NCBI GenBank assembly: GCA_016869215.1
Contig: VGEP01000007.1
Span: 1 to 64,000, forward strand
Direction of reading: 5' to 3'
Source: Alphaproteobacteria bacterium
Lineage (GTDB): Bacteria; Pseudomonadota; Alphaproteobacteria; Rhizobiales; Xanthobacteraceae
DNA length: 64,000 bases
Positions 54,608 through 63,065 of this stretch are shown one piece after another. Made by a program: the position numbers and the translations under genes. Under the pieces are notes generated by a model, which saw nothing but the letters and a program-made list of their open reading frames with translations, was not told where the DNA came from and searched no databases. Position 1 is the first letter of the stretch, and each line of letters starts with the position of its first letter.

Positions 54608-55864
54608 TCAGCAGTGCTTGCAGGGCGGGAAGTCGCGGCTATAGACCGGCTGCTTGAGGAACGCGTCCTTCCCATAGGTCCAGAACTGGCCGACATTCGG
54701 GTAGGTCTTGATGACCGTGTTCCAGAGCTCCGGCTTGTCGTAGCCGAACATCCGCTTCTTCTCGACCTTCTTGATGTAGATGTTGTGCACCGGATTGCGC
54801 ATGTCGTCGAACGACACCGGGCCGCGCACGGCGTCGATCTTGAGCGCGGCCATCGACTTTACGAACGCCTCCGAGCCAGGCCACTTGCCCTTCGCGCCCT
54901 TCATGGCCTCGTGAATCATCTGCGCGGTGGTGTAGTTGGTCTCGGAGAAGTACGACGGAACCTTGTTGTACTTCGCGCGATACTTCTTCACGAAGGCGGC
55001 GTTCTTCGGCGTGTCGATTGCGGCGCTGTATTGCAGCGCGGAGACGTCGCCGATCACCTCGTCGCCCATGAACGGCAGCGCGAACTCGTCGTAGCTCGTG
55101 CCGCCGCCGACGATCGGCTTCTTGTAGCCGGAGCTGCGCAGCTGTTTGGGGAACTGCAGCGCCATCGGACCGACCATCAGCGTGAACACTGCGTCGGCAT
55201 CCGCCTTGATGGTCGGGATGTAAGGCCCGAAATCCTTGGTGCCGAGCGGCGGCCAGATCTTCTGCACGAGTCGTCCGCCGCAGTCCTCGAACGCCTTCTG
55301 GAATCCGCCGACGACCTCATAGCCGAACGCATAGTCGGCGGCGATTGCGGCAATACGCTTGTAGCCCTGATCGCAGGCCCACTGCCCGAGCGGGTGATGC
55401 GGCTGCGAGCTGGTCCAGCCGGTGCGGATGAAATACGGATACTTCGACAGGTCGCGTTGCGTCAGGTCGTCGGCCGCGGGCACCGATGCGATGTACACTG
55501 TCTTGTCGGCCGTGCTGACCGGCGCGAGCGCGTAGCCGGTCGAGGCCAGCACGCCGCCGACGAACATCTGCACCTTGTCCTGCAGGATCAGCTTCTTCGC
55601 CTTGGTGACCGCGGTATCGGGTTTGCCCTGCGAGTCTTCGACGATCAGCCTGACCTTCGCCCCGCCGAACTCGCCCTTGGTTTCTTCGAGGTACAGGTTG
55701 AAGCCGTCGACCATGTCCTTGCCGACCTGGGCGAAGATGCCGGTCATCGGCGCGATGAAGCCGATGCGCAACTCCTGGGCCTGGGCGCTTGCGGGCTGCG
55801 CCGAACCGGCCGCGATCGCCGCACCGAATGCGGCGCAAAGAATCCCTGTCGTTCCGAATTTCAT
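54608..55864 (-). CDS. ABC-type branched-chain amino-acid-like substrate-binding protein
   Basis: 418 residues, LivK/Peripla_BP_6 type. A signal peptide (KFGTTGILCAAFGAAIAAGS) ends near QAQ; the mature start ELRIGFIAPMTGIFAQVGKD is canonical. GGVLASTGYALAPVSTADKT and the C-terminal KYNKVPSYFSETNYTTAQMI are lobe II features. The second ATG at 55864 has ideal Shine-Dalgarno spacing (GGAGGG) compared with the track ATG at 55870. No LivHMGF genes are present, so this receptor is orphaned. It is divergent from the ring-cleavage dioxygenase; an aromatic ligand is plausible. Confidence 0.92.
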   Translation of the reverse strand: MKFGTTGILCAAFGAAIAAGSAQPASAQAQELRIGFIAPMTGIFAQVGKDMVDGFNLYLEETKGEFGGAKVRLIVEDSQGKPDTAVTKAKKLILQDKVQMFVGGVLASTGYALAPVSTADKTVYIASVPAADDLTQRDLSKYPYFIRTGWTSSQPHHPLGQWACDQGYKRIAAIAADYAFGYEVVGGFQKAFEDCGGRLVQKIWPPLGTKDFGPYIPTIKADADAVFTLMVGPMALQFPKQLRSSGYKKPIVGGGTSYDEFALPFMGDEVIGDVSALQYSAAIDTPKNAAFVKKYRAKYNKVPSYFSETNYTTAQMIHEAMKGAKGKWPGSEAFVKSMAALKIDAVRGPVSFDDMRNPVHNIYIKKVEKKRMFGYDKPELWNTVIKTYPNVGQFWTYGKDAFLKQPVYSRDFPPCKHC

Positions 55865-56157
55865 GGACATAGCCCTCCCTCGGGGAACCGGCGGCCCGTC
55901 TGATGCGGCCTTGCGGCGTCAATCGCGCGCTGCAATATCGCGCGCCGCAACGCTAGCACCCGCCCCCTTTGGGCGGAAGCCCACCGGGCGCCGCCGAATT
56001 TCCGGAAGTTCATTGGGATTTCAGAGGGCCGGGCGGGCTCTTAGGTCGACGCCGGCAGAGCCCTGACATGCTCACGGGCATTGCCGGAACGCTGCGCAAC
56101 AGCGGCCGTTCGTGGTATAAGGTTCGAAATCGAGATGGGCGGCCCCGGAGAGCAGCT

Positions 56158-57168
56158 ATGAGCTTGCAGACATTGGGATATATCGGGCTTCGCACCCAGA
56201 ATCTGGACGACTGGACGGCCTACGCCAGCCGCTTCCTCGGCATGCAGCTCGTCGACAAGAGCCGCGGCACCGCCACGTTCCGGATGGACGACAAGAAACA
56301 GCGCCTGGTGGTTCAGGAAGACGCGGGCGACGCTCCGGGGTTCTTCGGGTGGGAAGTCGCCGACGCCTCCGCCCTCGACGCCTATGCCGCCAATCTCGAA
56401 CGCCACAAGGTGCCGTTCGCGCGCGGCTCGCGGGCGCTGGCTGACGAGCGCAAGGTCCGCGACCTGATCGTGCTGTCGGACCCGGCCGGCAACCGGCTGG
56501 AGATGTTCCACGGCGCGGAGACCACGGCCGATCCGTTCAAGCCCGGCCGCGCCATCTCCGGCTTCCGCACCGGTCCGCTCGGCATGGGCCATGCCGTCCT
56601 GCATTGCGAGCAGATCGGCGACATCCTGCCGTTCTACCGGGACATCCTCGGTTTCAAGCTCAGCGACTACTTCCTCAAGCCGTTCGCGGCCTATTTCTTC
56701 CATCTCAACCCGCGCCACCACAGCGTCGCCTTCATCGAGTCCGGCAAGACCGGCATCCATCACCTGATGGTCGAGACCTGCTATCTCGACGACGTCGGCC
56801 AGGGCTACGACCTCGCGCTGAAGAATCCGGAGATGATCGCGACCACCTTCGGTCGCCACTTCAACGATCAGGTGCACTCGTTCTATTCGTGGTCGCCGTC
56901 CAAGTTCATGTTCGAGTACGGCTGGGGCGGCCGCTCGATCGACGTCGACAACTGGCAGGTCGAGGAGATCACGCAAGGGCCGAGCCTGTGGGGCCATGAG
57001 CGCTACTGGCTCAACGAGGAGCAGCGCAACGTGGCGCGCGACCTGCGCATCTCCAACGCCGAGAAGGGCTACCGCATCCCGCTCAACGTGATGGAAGGCA
57101 ACTACAAGGTCGCGCGCGACGTCTGCCCGTGGTGGGACGCGACGGCGCCCGCGCGGAAGACGGGTTGA
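56158..57168 (+). CDS. Extradiol ring-cleavage dioxygenase (BphC-like)
   Basis: 336 residues, two vicinal-oxygen-chelate domains. The N-terminal inactive half (GYIGLRTQNLDDWTAYASRF) is followed by the catalytic half with iron ligands His145 in GMGHAVLHCEQIGD, His201/202 in GIHHLMVETCYLDD and Glu253 in FMFEYGWGGRS. It opens a catechol-type ring next to the hydroxyls. ATG 56158 has GGAGAGC upstream; the track start at 55969 is not credible. It is the first of the ring-degradation genes and precedes the Rieske subunits. Confidence 0.92.
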   Translation: MSLQTLGYIGLRTQNLDDWTAYASRFLGMQLVDKSRGTATFRMDDKKQRLVVQEDAGDAPGFFGWEVADASALDAYAANLERHKVPFARGSRALADERKVRDLIVLSDPAGNRLEMFHGAETTADPFKPGRAISGFRTGPLGMGHAVLHCEQIGDILPFYRDILGFKLSDYFLKPFAAYFFHLNPRHHSVAFIESGKTGIHHLMVETCYLDDVGQGYDLALKNPEMIATTFGRHFNDQVHSFYSWSPSKFMFEYGWGGRSIDVDNWQVEEITQGPSLWGHERYWLNEEQRNVARDLRISNAEKGYRIPLNVMEGNYKVARDVCPWWDATAPARKTG

Positions 57169-57174
57169 GCCTCT

Positions 57175-57276
57175 GTCATTCCGGGGCGCGCCGAAGGCGC
57201 GAACCCGGAATCCAGCGGGCGACTCCGTTCACTGCATCTGGATTCCGGATCGCCGCTTCGCGGCGTCCGGAATGAC
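57175..57276. repeat. Dispersed palindromic element between the two dioxygenase genes
   Basis: An outer inverted repeat GTCATTCCGG (57175-57184) / CCGGAATGAC (57267-57276) encloses an inner one CGGAATCCAG (57206-57215) / CTGGATTCCG (57238-57247). Two short GC hairpins (GGCGCGCC..., CGCCGCTTCGCGGCG) sit between. This is a repeat form I recognise from Bradyrhizobium-like genomes. It fills the gap before the Rieske alpha gene and ends 17 bp before its ATG. Confidence 0.8.
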
Positions 57277-57293
57277 GGCGGAAAGGCTCTGCC

Positions 57294-58556
57294 ATGAACG
57301 TCAACGTGCCGCCCGGCGCTATTGCGAACGCCCCTCATCCCGTGGAATGGCCCGAGGGCGCGCTGACGCGCGTGCCCTACTGGATTTACCAGTCGCCCGA
57401 GATCTTCGCAGCCGAACAGCAGCGGCTCTATGAAGGCCCGATCTGGAACTATCTCTGTCTCGAAGCCGAGGTGCAAAAGCCCGGCGACTACCGCGTCACC
57501 CACGTCGGCTCCATGCCGGTCGTGGTCGCGCGCGATTTCGACGACGAAGTCTACGCCTTCGAGAACCGCTGCGCGCACCGCGGCGCGCTAATCGTGCTCG
57601 ACGGCGGCGGCAAGGCGCGCGACTTCACCTGCGTCTATCACGCCTGGAACTACGACCTGAAAGGCAACCTGAAGGCCGTCGCCTTCGAGGACGGCGTCAA
57701 CGGCAAGGGCGGCATGGCCAGGACCTTCTGCCGCTCCGACCATGGGCCGCGCAAGCTGCGGATCGCTACGTTCTGCGGCCTGGTGTTCGGCTCGCTGCAC
57801 GACGACGTGCCGCCGATCGAGGAATACCTGGGCGACGAGGTCGCAGCCAAGATCGCGCGCGTGCTGCACAAGCCCGTCGTCGTCACCGGCCGCTTCACCC
57901 AGGTGCTGCCGAACAACTGGAAGCTCTACTTCGAGAACGTCAAGGACACGTACCACGCGAGCCTGCTGCACACGTTCTTCACGACGTTCCGGATCAACCG
58001 GCTGTCGCAGCGCGGCGGGCTGGTCATCGCCCCGAACGGCGGCAGCCACGCCAGCTTCTCCTACGTCGACAAGACCAGCACCGATCACGACTATTCGGCG
58101 ATGGGCATCCGCTCCGACAAGGACGACTTTGCGCTGAAAGACACCACGATCCTCGACACCGTCGACGAGTTCGGCGACGGCTGCCACATGCAGATTCTCA
58201 GCGTGTTCCCGAATTTCGTGCTGCAACAAATCCACAGCGCGCTGGCGATCCGGCAGATATTGCCGAATGGCATCGGTCGCACCGCGCTGAACTGGACTAC
58301 GTTCGGTTTTTCGGACGACACGCCTGACATGAAGCGGCGGCGGCTGGTACACAACAACCTCGCCGGGCCCGCGGGCTACGTCTCGATGGAGGATGGCGCA
58401 GTCGGCGGCTTCGTCCAGCGCGGCATCGCCACGGCCTCCGGCGAGCGCGCAGTGCTGGAGATGGGCGGCACCGAGGCGGTGGCGGAAGGCACGCGCGCAA
58501 CCGAGGCCTCGGTGCGCGGCTTCTGGAAGTGCTACCGCGCGCAAATGGGCATTTGA
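57294..58556 (+). CDS. Rieske-type aromatic dioxygenase, alpha subunit
   Basis: 420 residues. The Rieske 2Fe-2S motif is C93-x-H95-x17-C113-x2-H116 (NRCAHRGALI and FTCVYHAWNY). The mononuclear iron facial triad lies in NWKLYFENVKDTYHASLLHT with D, H, H. Catalyses the first cis-dihydroxylation (or demethylation) of an aromatic substrate. Followed 10 bp later by the beta subunit and then by the reductase, a complete multicomponent oxygenase. The substrate class is not deducible; related enzymes act on aromatic acids. Confidence 0.95.
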   Translation: MNVNVPPGAIANAPHPVEWPEGALTRVPYWIYQSPEIFAAEQQRLYEGPIWNYLCLEAEVQKPGDYRVTHVGSMPVVVARDFDDEVYAFENRCAHRGALIVLDGGGKARDFTCVYHAWNYDLKGNLKAVAFEDGVNGKGGMARTFCRSDHGPRKLRIATFCGLVFGSLHDDVPPIEEYLGDEVAAKIARVLHKPVVVTGRFTQVLPNNWKLYFENVKDTYHASLLHTFFTTFRINRLSQRGGLVIAPNGGSHASFSYVDKTSTDHDYSAMGIRSDKDDFALKDTTILDTVDEFGDGCHMQILSVFPNFVLQQIHSALAIRQILPNGIGRTALNWTTFGFSDDTPDMKRRRLVHNNLAGPAGYVSMEDGAVGGFVQRGIATASGERAVLEMGGTEAVAEGTRATEASVRGFWKCYRAQMGI

Positions 58557-58566
58557 GCGGTCTGCC

Positions 58567-59040
58567 ATGGCGGAAGCGATCACGCTCGAGCGCATCATGG
58601 CGCTGCAGGCCGCCTATATACGATGCATCGACGGCAACGAACTGGAGCGATGGCCGGAGTTCTTCGCCGACGAGTGCCTCTACAAGGTCACAAGCGCGGA
58701 GAACCATCGCGCGGGCCTGGAGAGCGCCATCATCTATGCCGACACCCGCGACATGCTGACCGACCGCGTCCTGTCGCTGCGCCAGGCCAACGTCTACGAG
58801 AAGCAGAGCTACCGTCACATCCTCGGCCTGCCGAGCATCCTGAAGAACGGCGGCGGCGAGGCCGAATGCGAGACGCCGTTCCTGGTGGTGCGGATCATGC
58901 ACGACGGCCAGAGCGACCTGTTCGCAAGCGGCGTCTATCTCGACACCTATCGCCTGGACGGCGGCGATCTGAAGCTCGCCAGGCGCATCGCGGTCTGCGA
59001 TTCCTCGCGGGTCGACACGCTGATGGCGCTGCCACTGTGA
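58567..59040 (+). CDS. Aromatic dioxygenase beta subunit
   Basis: 157 residues, NTF2-like fold of ring-hydroxylating dioxygenase beta subunits. RCIDGNELERWPEFFADECL, the central TDRVLSLRQANVYEKQSYRH and DLKLARRIAVCDSSRVDTLM fit the family. It has no catalytic residues and supports alpha-subunit assembly (alpha3beta3). Between the alpha and reductase genes, with 7-10 bp gaps, so one operon. Confidence 0.94.
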   Translation: MAEAITLERIMALQAAYIRCIDGNELERWPEFFADECLYKVTSAENHRAGLESAIIYADTRDMLTDRVLSLRQANVYEKQSYRHILGLPSILKNGGGEAECETPFLVVRIMHDGQSDLFASGVYLDTYRLDGGDLKLARRIAVCDSSRVDTLMALPL

Positions 59041-59047
59041 TCCGACG

Positions 59048-60058
59048 ATGACCTTTCAAGTCTCCGTCCAGGGCACCGAGCTTCGCTTTCCCTGCGAGCC
59101 GAACGAGTCCGTGCTCGATGCGGCGCAGCGCGCGGGCTTCGAGATTCCGTTCTCCTGCCGCAAGGGCGTCTGCGGGACCTGCAAGGGCCGCCTCGTGTCA
59201 GGCGAGACCCGCGCCTATGCCGGCGACGCGCTCGGCGACGCCGACAAGGCCGCGGGCCAGGTTCTGTTCTGCAACACACGGCCGCGCTCCGACCTCGTCA
59301 TCGCGCCGCGCTCCATCGGCAAGGCCGATCCGTTCGCGCGCAAGACCGTCGACGCCCGCGTGTTCCGGCTGACGCGGCTTGCCGACGACGTGATGCTGGT
59401 GCACCTGCGGTTTCCCGCAGGCATTCGCGTGCGTTTCAGGGCCGGACAGCATCTCAACCTGATCCTCGCCAACGGCGAGCGGCGCGACTTCTCCATGGCG
59501 AACCCGCCGCGCGAGAGCGACGGCGCGCAACTGCACATCCGCCACGTCCCTGGCGGCGCGTTCACGAGCTCCGTGTTCACCGAACTCAAGCGCGGCGACA
59601 TTCTGCGCGCGGAAATTCCGTTCGGCGATTTCATGCTGCGCGATAGCAGCAAGCCGATCCTGTTCGTAGCGGGGTCGACCGGCTTTGCGCCGATCAAGTC
59701 GATCATCGAGGACATGGTGCTTATGGGCGTCGCGCGCGACGCGTGGCTCTACTGGGGCGCGCGCCGGCAGCCGGGCCTCTACTCAGAGCTTCCGAAAAAA
59801 TGGGCGTCGCAAAACCCTCGGTTCAAATACGTCCCGGTGCTGTCCGACGAGGCCGCACTCGGCATCCGCCACAACCTGGTGCACCGCGCAGTGCTGGAAG
59901 ACCACCCGTCGCTTGCGGGCTTCGAGGCCTATGTCTGCGGCGTGCCCGCCATGACGCAGGCCGCGCATTCCGAATTCCTCGCGGCCGGGCTGCCCAGGGA
60001 CGCGTTTTTCGCCGATGCCTTCGTCACGCGCGCGGATGTCGCCGCTGCCGGACCCTAG
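59048..60058 (+). CDS. Dioxygenase reductase (2Fe-2S ferredoxin / FAD / NAD)
   Basis: 336 residues, electron-transfer component. The plant-type ferredoxin domain at the N-terminus has C37-x4-C42-x2-C45-x29-C75 (SCRKGVCGTCKGRL and VLFCNT). An FAD domain follows with RFRAGQHLNLILANGERRDF, then the NAD domain ILFVAGSTGFAPIKSIIED and a C-terminal CGVPAMTQAAHSEFLAAGL. Order ferredoxin-FAD-NAD is that of class IB reductases such as BenC. It passes electrons from NADH to the Rieske centre of the alpha subunit. Confidence 0.95.
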   Translation: MTFQVSVQGTELRFPCEPNESVLDAAQRAGFEIPFSCRKGVCGTCKGRLVSGETRAYAGDALGDADKAAGQVLFCNTRPRSDLVIAPRSIGKADPFARKTVDARVFRLTRLADDVMLVHLRFPAGIRVRFRAGQHLNLILANGERRDFSMANPPRESDGAQLHIRHVPGGAFTSSVFTELKRGDILRAEIPFGDFMLRDSSKPILFVAGSTGFAPIKSIIEDMVLMGVARDAWLYWGARRQPGLYSELPKKWASQNPRFKYVPVLSDEAALGIRHNLVHRAVLEDHPSLAGFEAYVCGVPAMTQAAHSEFLAAGLPRDAFFADAFVTRADVAAAGP

Positions 60059-60158
60059 ATGATTACGATTTTCCGCAATTTCTCGTTTCTTTGATTCACG
60101 GGCCTGAAACCTCTCTCAACTAGGGTGCGCCGGCCTTCTCACCGGACCGCGCCCGCCC

Positions 60159-60917
60159 ATGAGCCATCCCCGCTCCGCCGCCGCGCTCGACATCCGCGGA
60201 CTTGCCAAGTCGTTCAGCCGGCCCGCGGTCGACGGTCTCGATCTCACGGTGCGTCCGGGGGAGTTCTATTCGCTGCTCGGCCCGAACGGCGCGGGCAAGA
60301 CCACGACGCTGCGCATGGTCGCGGGCCTGCTGCGGCCCGACGCCGGCTCGATCTCGATCTTCGGCGTCGACGCGCTGGCCGATCCCGTGGCCGCGAAGCG
60401 CATCATGGCCTGGGTGTCGGACGAGCCGATGATCTACGACAAGCTCACGCCCTACGAGTACCTCGAATTCGTCGCGGGGCTTTGGGGCATCGACGCCGCC
60501 ACCGCCCAGCGCCGCGCCGACGACCTGATCGGCTGGCTCGGCCTCGGTCCGCACGCGCACGAGCGCTGCGAGGGATTTTCCAAAGGCATGCGCCAGAAGG
60601 TGGCGCTCGCGGGCGCGCTGGTGCACGACCCGCGCCTGATCATCCTCGACGAGCCGCTGACCGGCCTCGACGCGGGCTCCGCGCGGCAAGTCAAGACCGT
60701 GCTGCGCGAACGCGTCGCCAATGGCGACACGGTGATTATGACCACGCACATTCTCGAAGTCGCCGAACGCATGGCGGACCGCATCGGCGTCATCGCCGGC
60801 GGACGGCTGATCGCGCAAGGCACGCTCGCCGAATTGCGGATCAAGGCAGGCCGCGGCGACGACAGCCTCGAAGACACCTTCCTCGCGCTGGTCGCGGACG
60901 AGGCGCAGGCGGCGTGA
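60159..60917 (+). CDS. ABC transporter ATP-binding protein (ABC-2 exporter type)
   Basis: 252 residues. Walker A LLGPNGAGKTTTLRMVAGLL, the Q-loop region around MAWVSDEPMIYDKLTPYEYL (D in place of Q), signature FSKGMRQKVALAGALV and Walker B LIILDEPLTGLDAGSA, followed by the His switch in MTTHILEVAER. It is of the CcmA/DrrA subgroup. Forms an operon with the permease, whose GTG overlaps its stop by 4 bases. Substrate unknown. A 100-bp, comparatively AT-rich gap separates it from the reductase, probably holding its promoter. Confidence 0.94.
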   Translation: MSHPRSAAALDIRGLAKSFSRPAVDGLDLTVRPGEFYSLLGPNGAGKTTTLRMVAGLLRPDAGSISIFGVDALADPVAAKRIMAWVSDEPMIYDKLTPYEYLEFVAGLWGIDAATAQRRADDLIGWLGLGPHAHERCEGFSKGMRQKVALAGALVHDPRLIILDEPLTGLDAGSARQVKTVLRERVANGDTVIMTTHILEVAERMADRIGVIAGGRLIAQGTLAELRIKAGRGDDSLEDTFLALVADEAQAA

Positions 60918-62455
60918 CCGGCGCAAGCTCGATACCCTGGCTGGCCCGCCACGAGTTCCGCCTCGCCTGGCGCGACTGGTGGTCGATGCTGACCGCCGGC
61001 AAGCGCCACCGCACGCGGATAGTCCTGATTGCGATGGCCGCGTTCGCGGCCTTCATGCACCTCATTGCGTTCGCTATCGTCGCCAAGTTCGCCGAGATCG
61101 CTCCCGATGCCGACCGCGGCACGCTGGTCGTCATCACCGGCTGCGCGCTGCTGGCCTGGTCGCTGATGATGTCGCAGGCCATGGAGGCGGTGACGCGCGC
61201 GTTCTACGCCCGCTCCGACTTCGACCTGATTCTGTCGTCGCCGGTCGCGGCGCGGCGGGTGTTCGCGGTCCGGATCGCGGCGCTCGCGGTTTCGACCGTC
61301 GTCATGGCGCTGATGCTGTCGGCGCCGTTCATCAACGTGCTGATCTGGCGCGGCGGATTACGCTGGCTTTCCGCCTACGGCGTGGTGATCGCGGTCGGCG
61401 CCGCGGCCGCCGCACTTTCGGTTGCGCTGACGGTGGCGTTGTTCCGCACCATCGGCCCGAAGCGGACGCGGCTTGCAGCGCAGATCGTCGCGGCGATCGT
61501 CGGCGCCACTTTCGTCATCGGGCTTCAGGTTGCGGCGATCCTGTCCTACGGCTCGCTGATCCCGATGACGTTCCTGCAATCGGAAGCCTTCATCGCCATG
61601 GTCCCGGCCATCGACAGCATCGCCTGGTGGCCGGCGCGCGCGATGCTTGGCGATATGAACGCGCTTGCCGCGGTCGCACTCGCGGGCTTCGGCCTGCTGG
61701 CGGCGGCCATCGCCCTGTTCTCTGCGCGTTTCGGCGAGCACGCGGTCGCGGCCGCCGGTGTGTCGAATGCCGGCGTCCTTCAGCGCCGCCGGACGCCCCA
61801 TTTCCGCAACGCCTCGGCGCGGACCGTCCTGCGCCGCAAGGAATGGACCTTGCTGCGCCGCGATCCGTGGCTTGCATCGCAGACGCTGATGCAGCTGCTC
61901 TATCTGCTGCCACCGGCGCTCCTGCTGTGGCAGTCGTTCGGGCACAGCAACGACGACCTCGTTCTGCTGGTTCCGGTGCTGGTCATGGCCGCGGGCCAGC
62001 TCTCGGGCGGACTCGCGTGGCTTGCGATCTCCGGCGAGGACGCGCCGGATCTGGTGGCGACAGCGCCGGTGCCCGCGCGCTGGATCGTCCGCGCCAAGAT
62101 CGAAGCCGTGGTGGCAAGCGTCGCGATGGTGTTTGCGCCGTTCGTTCTGATCCTGGCGCTGGTGGCGCCGAGGGATGCGCTGGCCGCAGCCGCCGGCGTC
62201 GCCATCGCCACCGTCTCCTCGACCATGATCCAGCTCTGGTTCCGGACCCAGGCCAAACGCAAGCACTTCCGACGGCGCCAGACGTCGTCGCGCTTTGCAA
62301 CCTTTGCAGAAGCGCTGTCCTCCATCGCATGGGCCGCCACCGCCGGCCTTGCCGCGGCCGGCCGCTGGCAGGCCGCAATCACCGCCGCGCTGGCCCTTGG
62401 CATTCTCGCCACCGCGCGGGCGATCAGCCCGCAACGCAAGGACGAAGCGGCCTGA
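60914..62455 (+). CDS. ABC-2 type permease
   Basis: 513 residues, GTG start at 60914 overlapping the ATPase stop (GTGA). It has 11 or 12 hydrophobic segments, for example IVLIAMAAFAAFMHLIAFAI, LVVITGCALLAWSLMMSQAM, QIVAAIVGATFVIGLQVAAI and LLYLLPPALLLWQSF. Long polar loops (SAPVAARRVFAVRIAALAVS, RKEWTLLRRDPWLASQTLMQ) hold the coupling helices. Partner of the ATPase, exporting an unknown substrate. The track ORF extended to 60125 is a shadow of the ATPase frame. Confidence 0.88.
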   Translation: MTGASSIPWLARHEFRLAWRDWWSMLTAGKRHRTRIVLIAMAAFAAFMHLIAFAIVAKFAEIAPDADRGTLVVITGCALLAWSLMMSQAMEAVTRAFYARSDFDLILSSPVAARRVFAVRIAALAVSTVVMALMLSAPFINVLIWRGGLRWLSAYGVVIAVGAAAAALSVALTVALFRTIGPKRTRLAAQIVAAIVGATFVIGLQVAAILSYGSLIPMTFLQSEAFIAMVPAIDSIAWWPARAMLGDMNALAAVALAGFGLLAAAIALFSARFGEHAVAAAGVSNAGVLQRRRTPHFRNASARTVLRRKEWTLLRRDPWLASQTLMQLLYLLPPALLLWQSFGHSNDDLVLLVPVLVMAAGQLSGGLAWLAISGEDAPDLVATAPVPARWIVRAKIEAVVASVAMVFAPFVLILALVAPRDALAAAAGVAIATVSSTMIQLWFRTQAKRKHFRRRQTSSRFATFAEALSSIAWAATAGLAAAGRWQAAITAALALGILATARAISPQRKDEAA

Positions 62456-62594
62456 GGGTGGCGCTCCGGCTGACTACGCGCTCCGGCACAGCACTCAGCC
62501 GGGCGCGAGCTCTCTCATCTGGCAAGCGTTCCATCGATGGAGGTTATGGCCTATCGCCGCGGAGTTACGCCGAGGCGAAAACCCAGCGATCAGG

Positions 62595-62888
62595 CTAACG
62601 CGACGCGCTGCGCGTGCGCTTGGCTGACCTGCGATGGCCGCGGTGGCAGTCGACGCAGAACTTTTCCGCGTCCTTCTCCAGCACTTTCATTCCCGGCCCT
62701 TGGGTCCGCGACTTGCCCATGCGGATGATGGTCATAGGATTGAGCATCGACAGGCCGCTCGGTTGAGCCTGCGCCATGGCCGCCCCGGCACCCGTCAGTC
62801 CCGTCGATTCCGGCAGCATCGGCGGCACCGTGGCGCAGCCGACCAACATGGCTGCAGCCAAAAAGCCAATTCGAACAACCCGTTGCAT
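62595..62888 (-). CDS. Small lipoprotein with a CXXCH heme-binding motif
   Basis: 97 residues. Signal and lipobox: MQRVVRIGFLAAAMLVGCAT, mature N-terminal Cys after VG. A short Pro/Ala/Met-rich region (PPMLPESTGLTGAGAAMAQA) is followed by KDAEKFCVDCHRGHRRSAKR with a canonical C-V-D-C-H heme c motif. It is too small to fold like a normal cytochrome c, but could bind one heme with a second ligand from another protein. Not recognised. Minus strand, convergent with the exporter. Confidence 0.7.
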   Translation of the reverse strand: MQRVVRIGFLAAAMLVGCATVPPMLPESTGLTGAGAAMAQAQPSGLSMLNPMTIIRMGKSRTQGPGMKVLEKDAEKFCVDCHRGHRRSAKRTRSASR

Positions 62889-63065
62889 TGTTGCCTCCGT
62901 CGCCGTCGGTTGCGGCGCCCGTCGCGGTTTGCGAATTCCCCGCGATCCCAGATTCTACGCGGTTTTCCCCACTCTCCCGATTGTTAACGCGCGGCTAAAT
63001 TCACCACAAGATCAGACTGTCCAATAGTTCACACCTGTGCGATTCACGTCACGCCGTCGGCGCGT

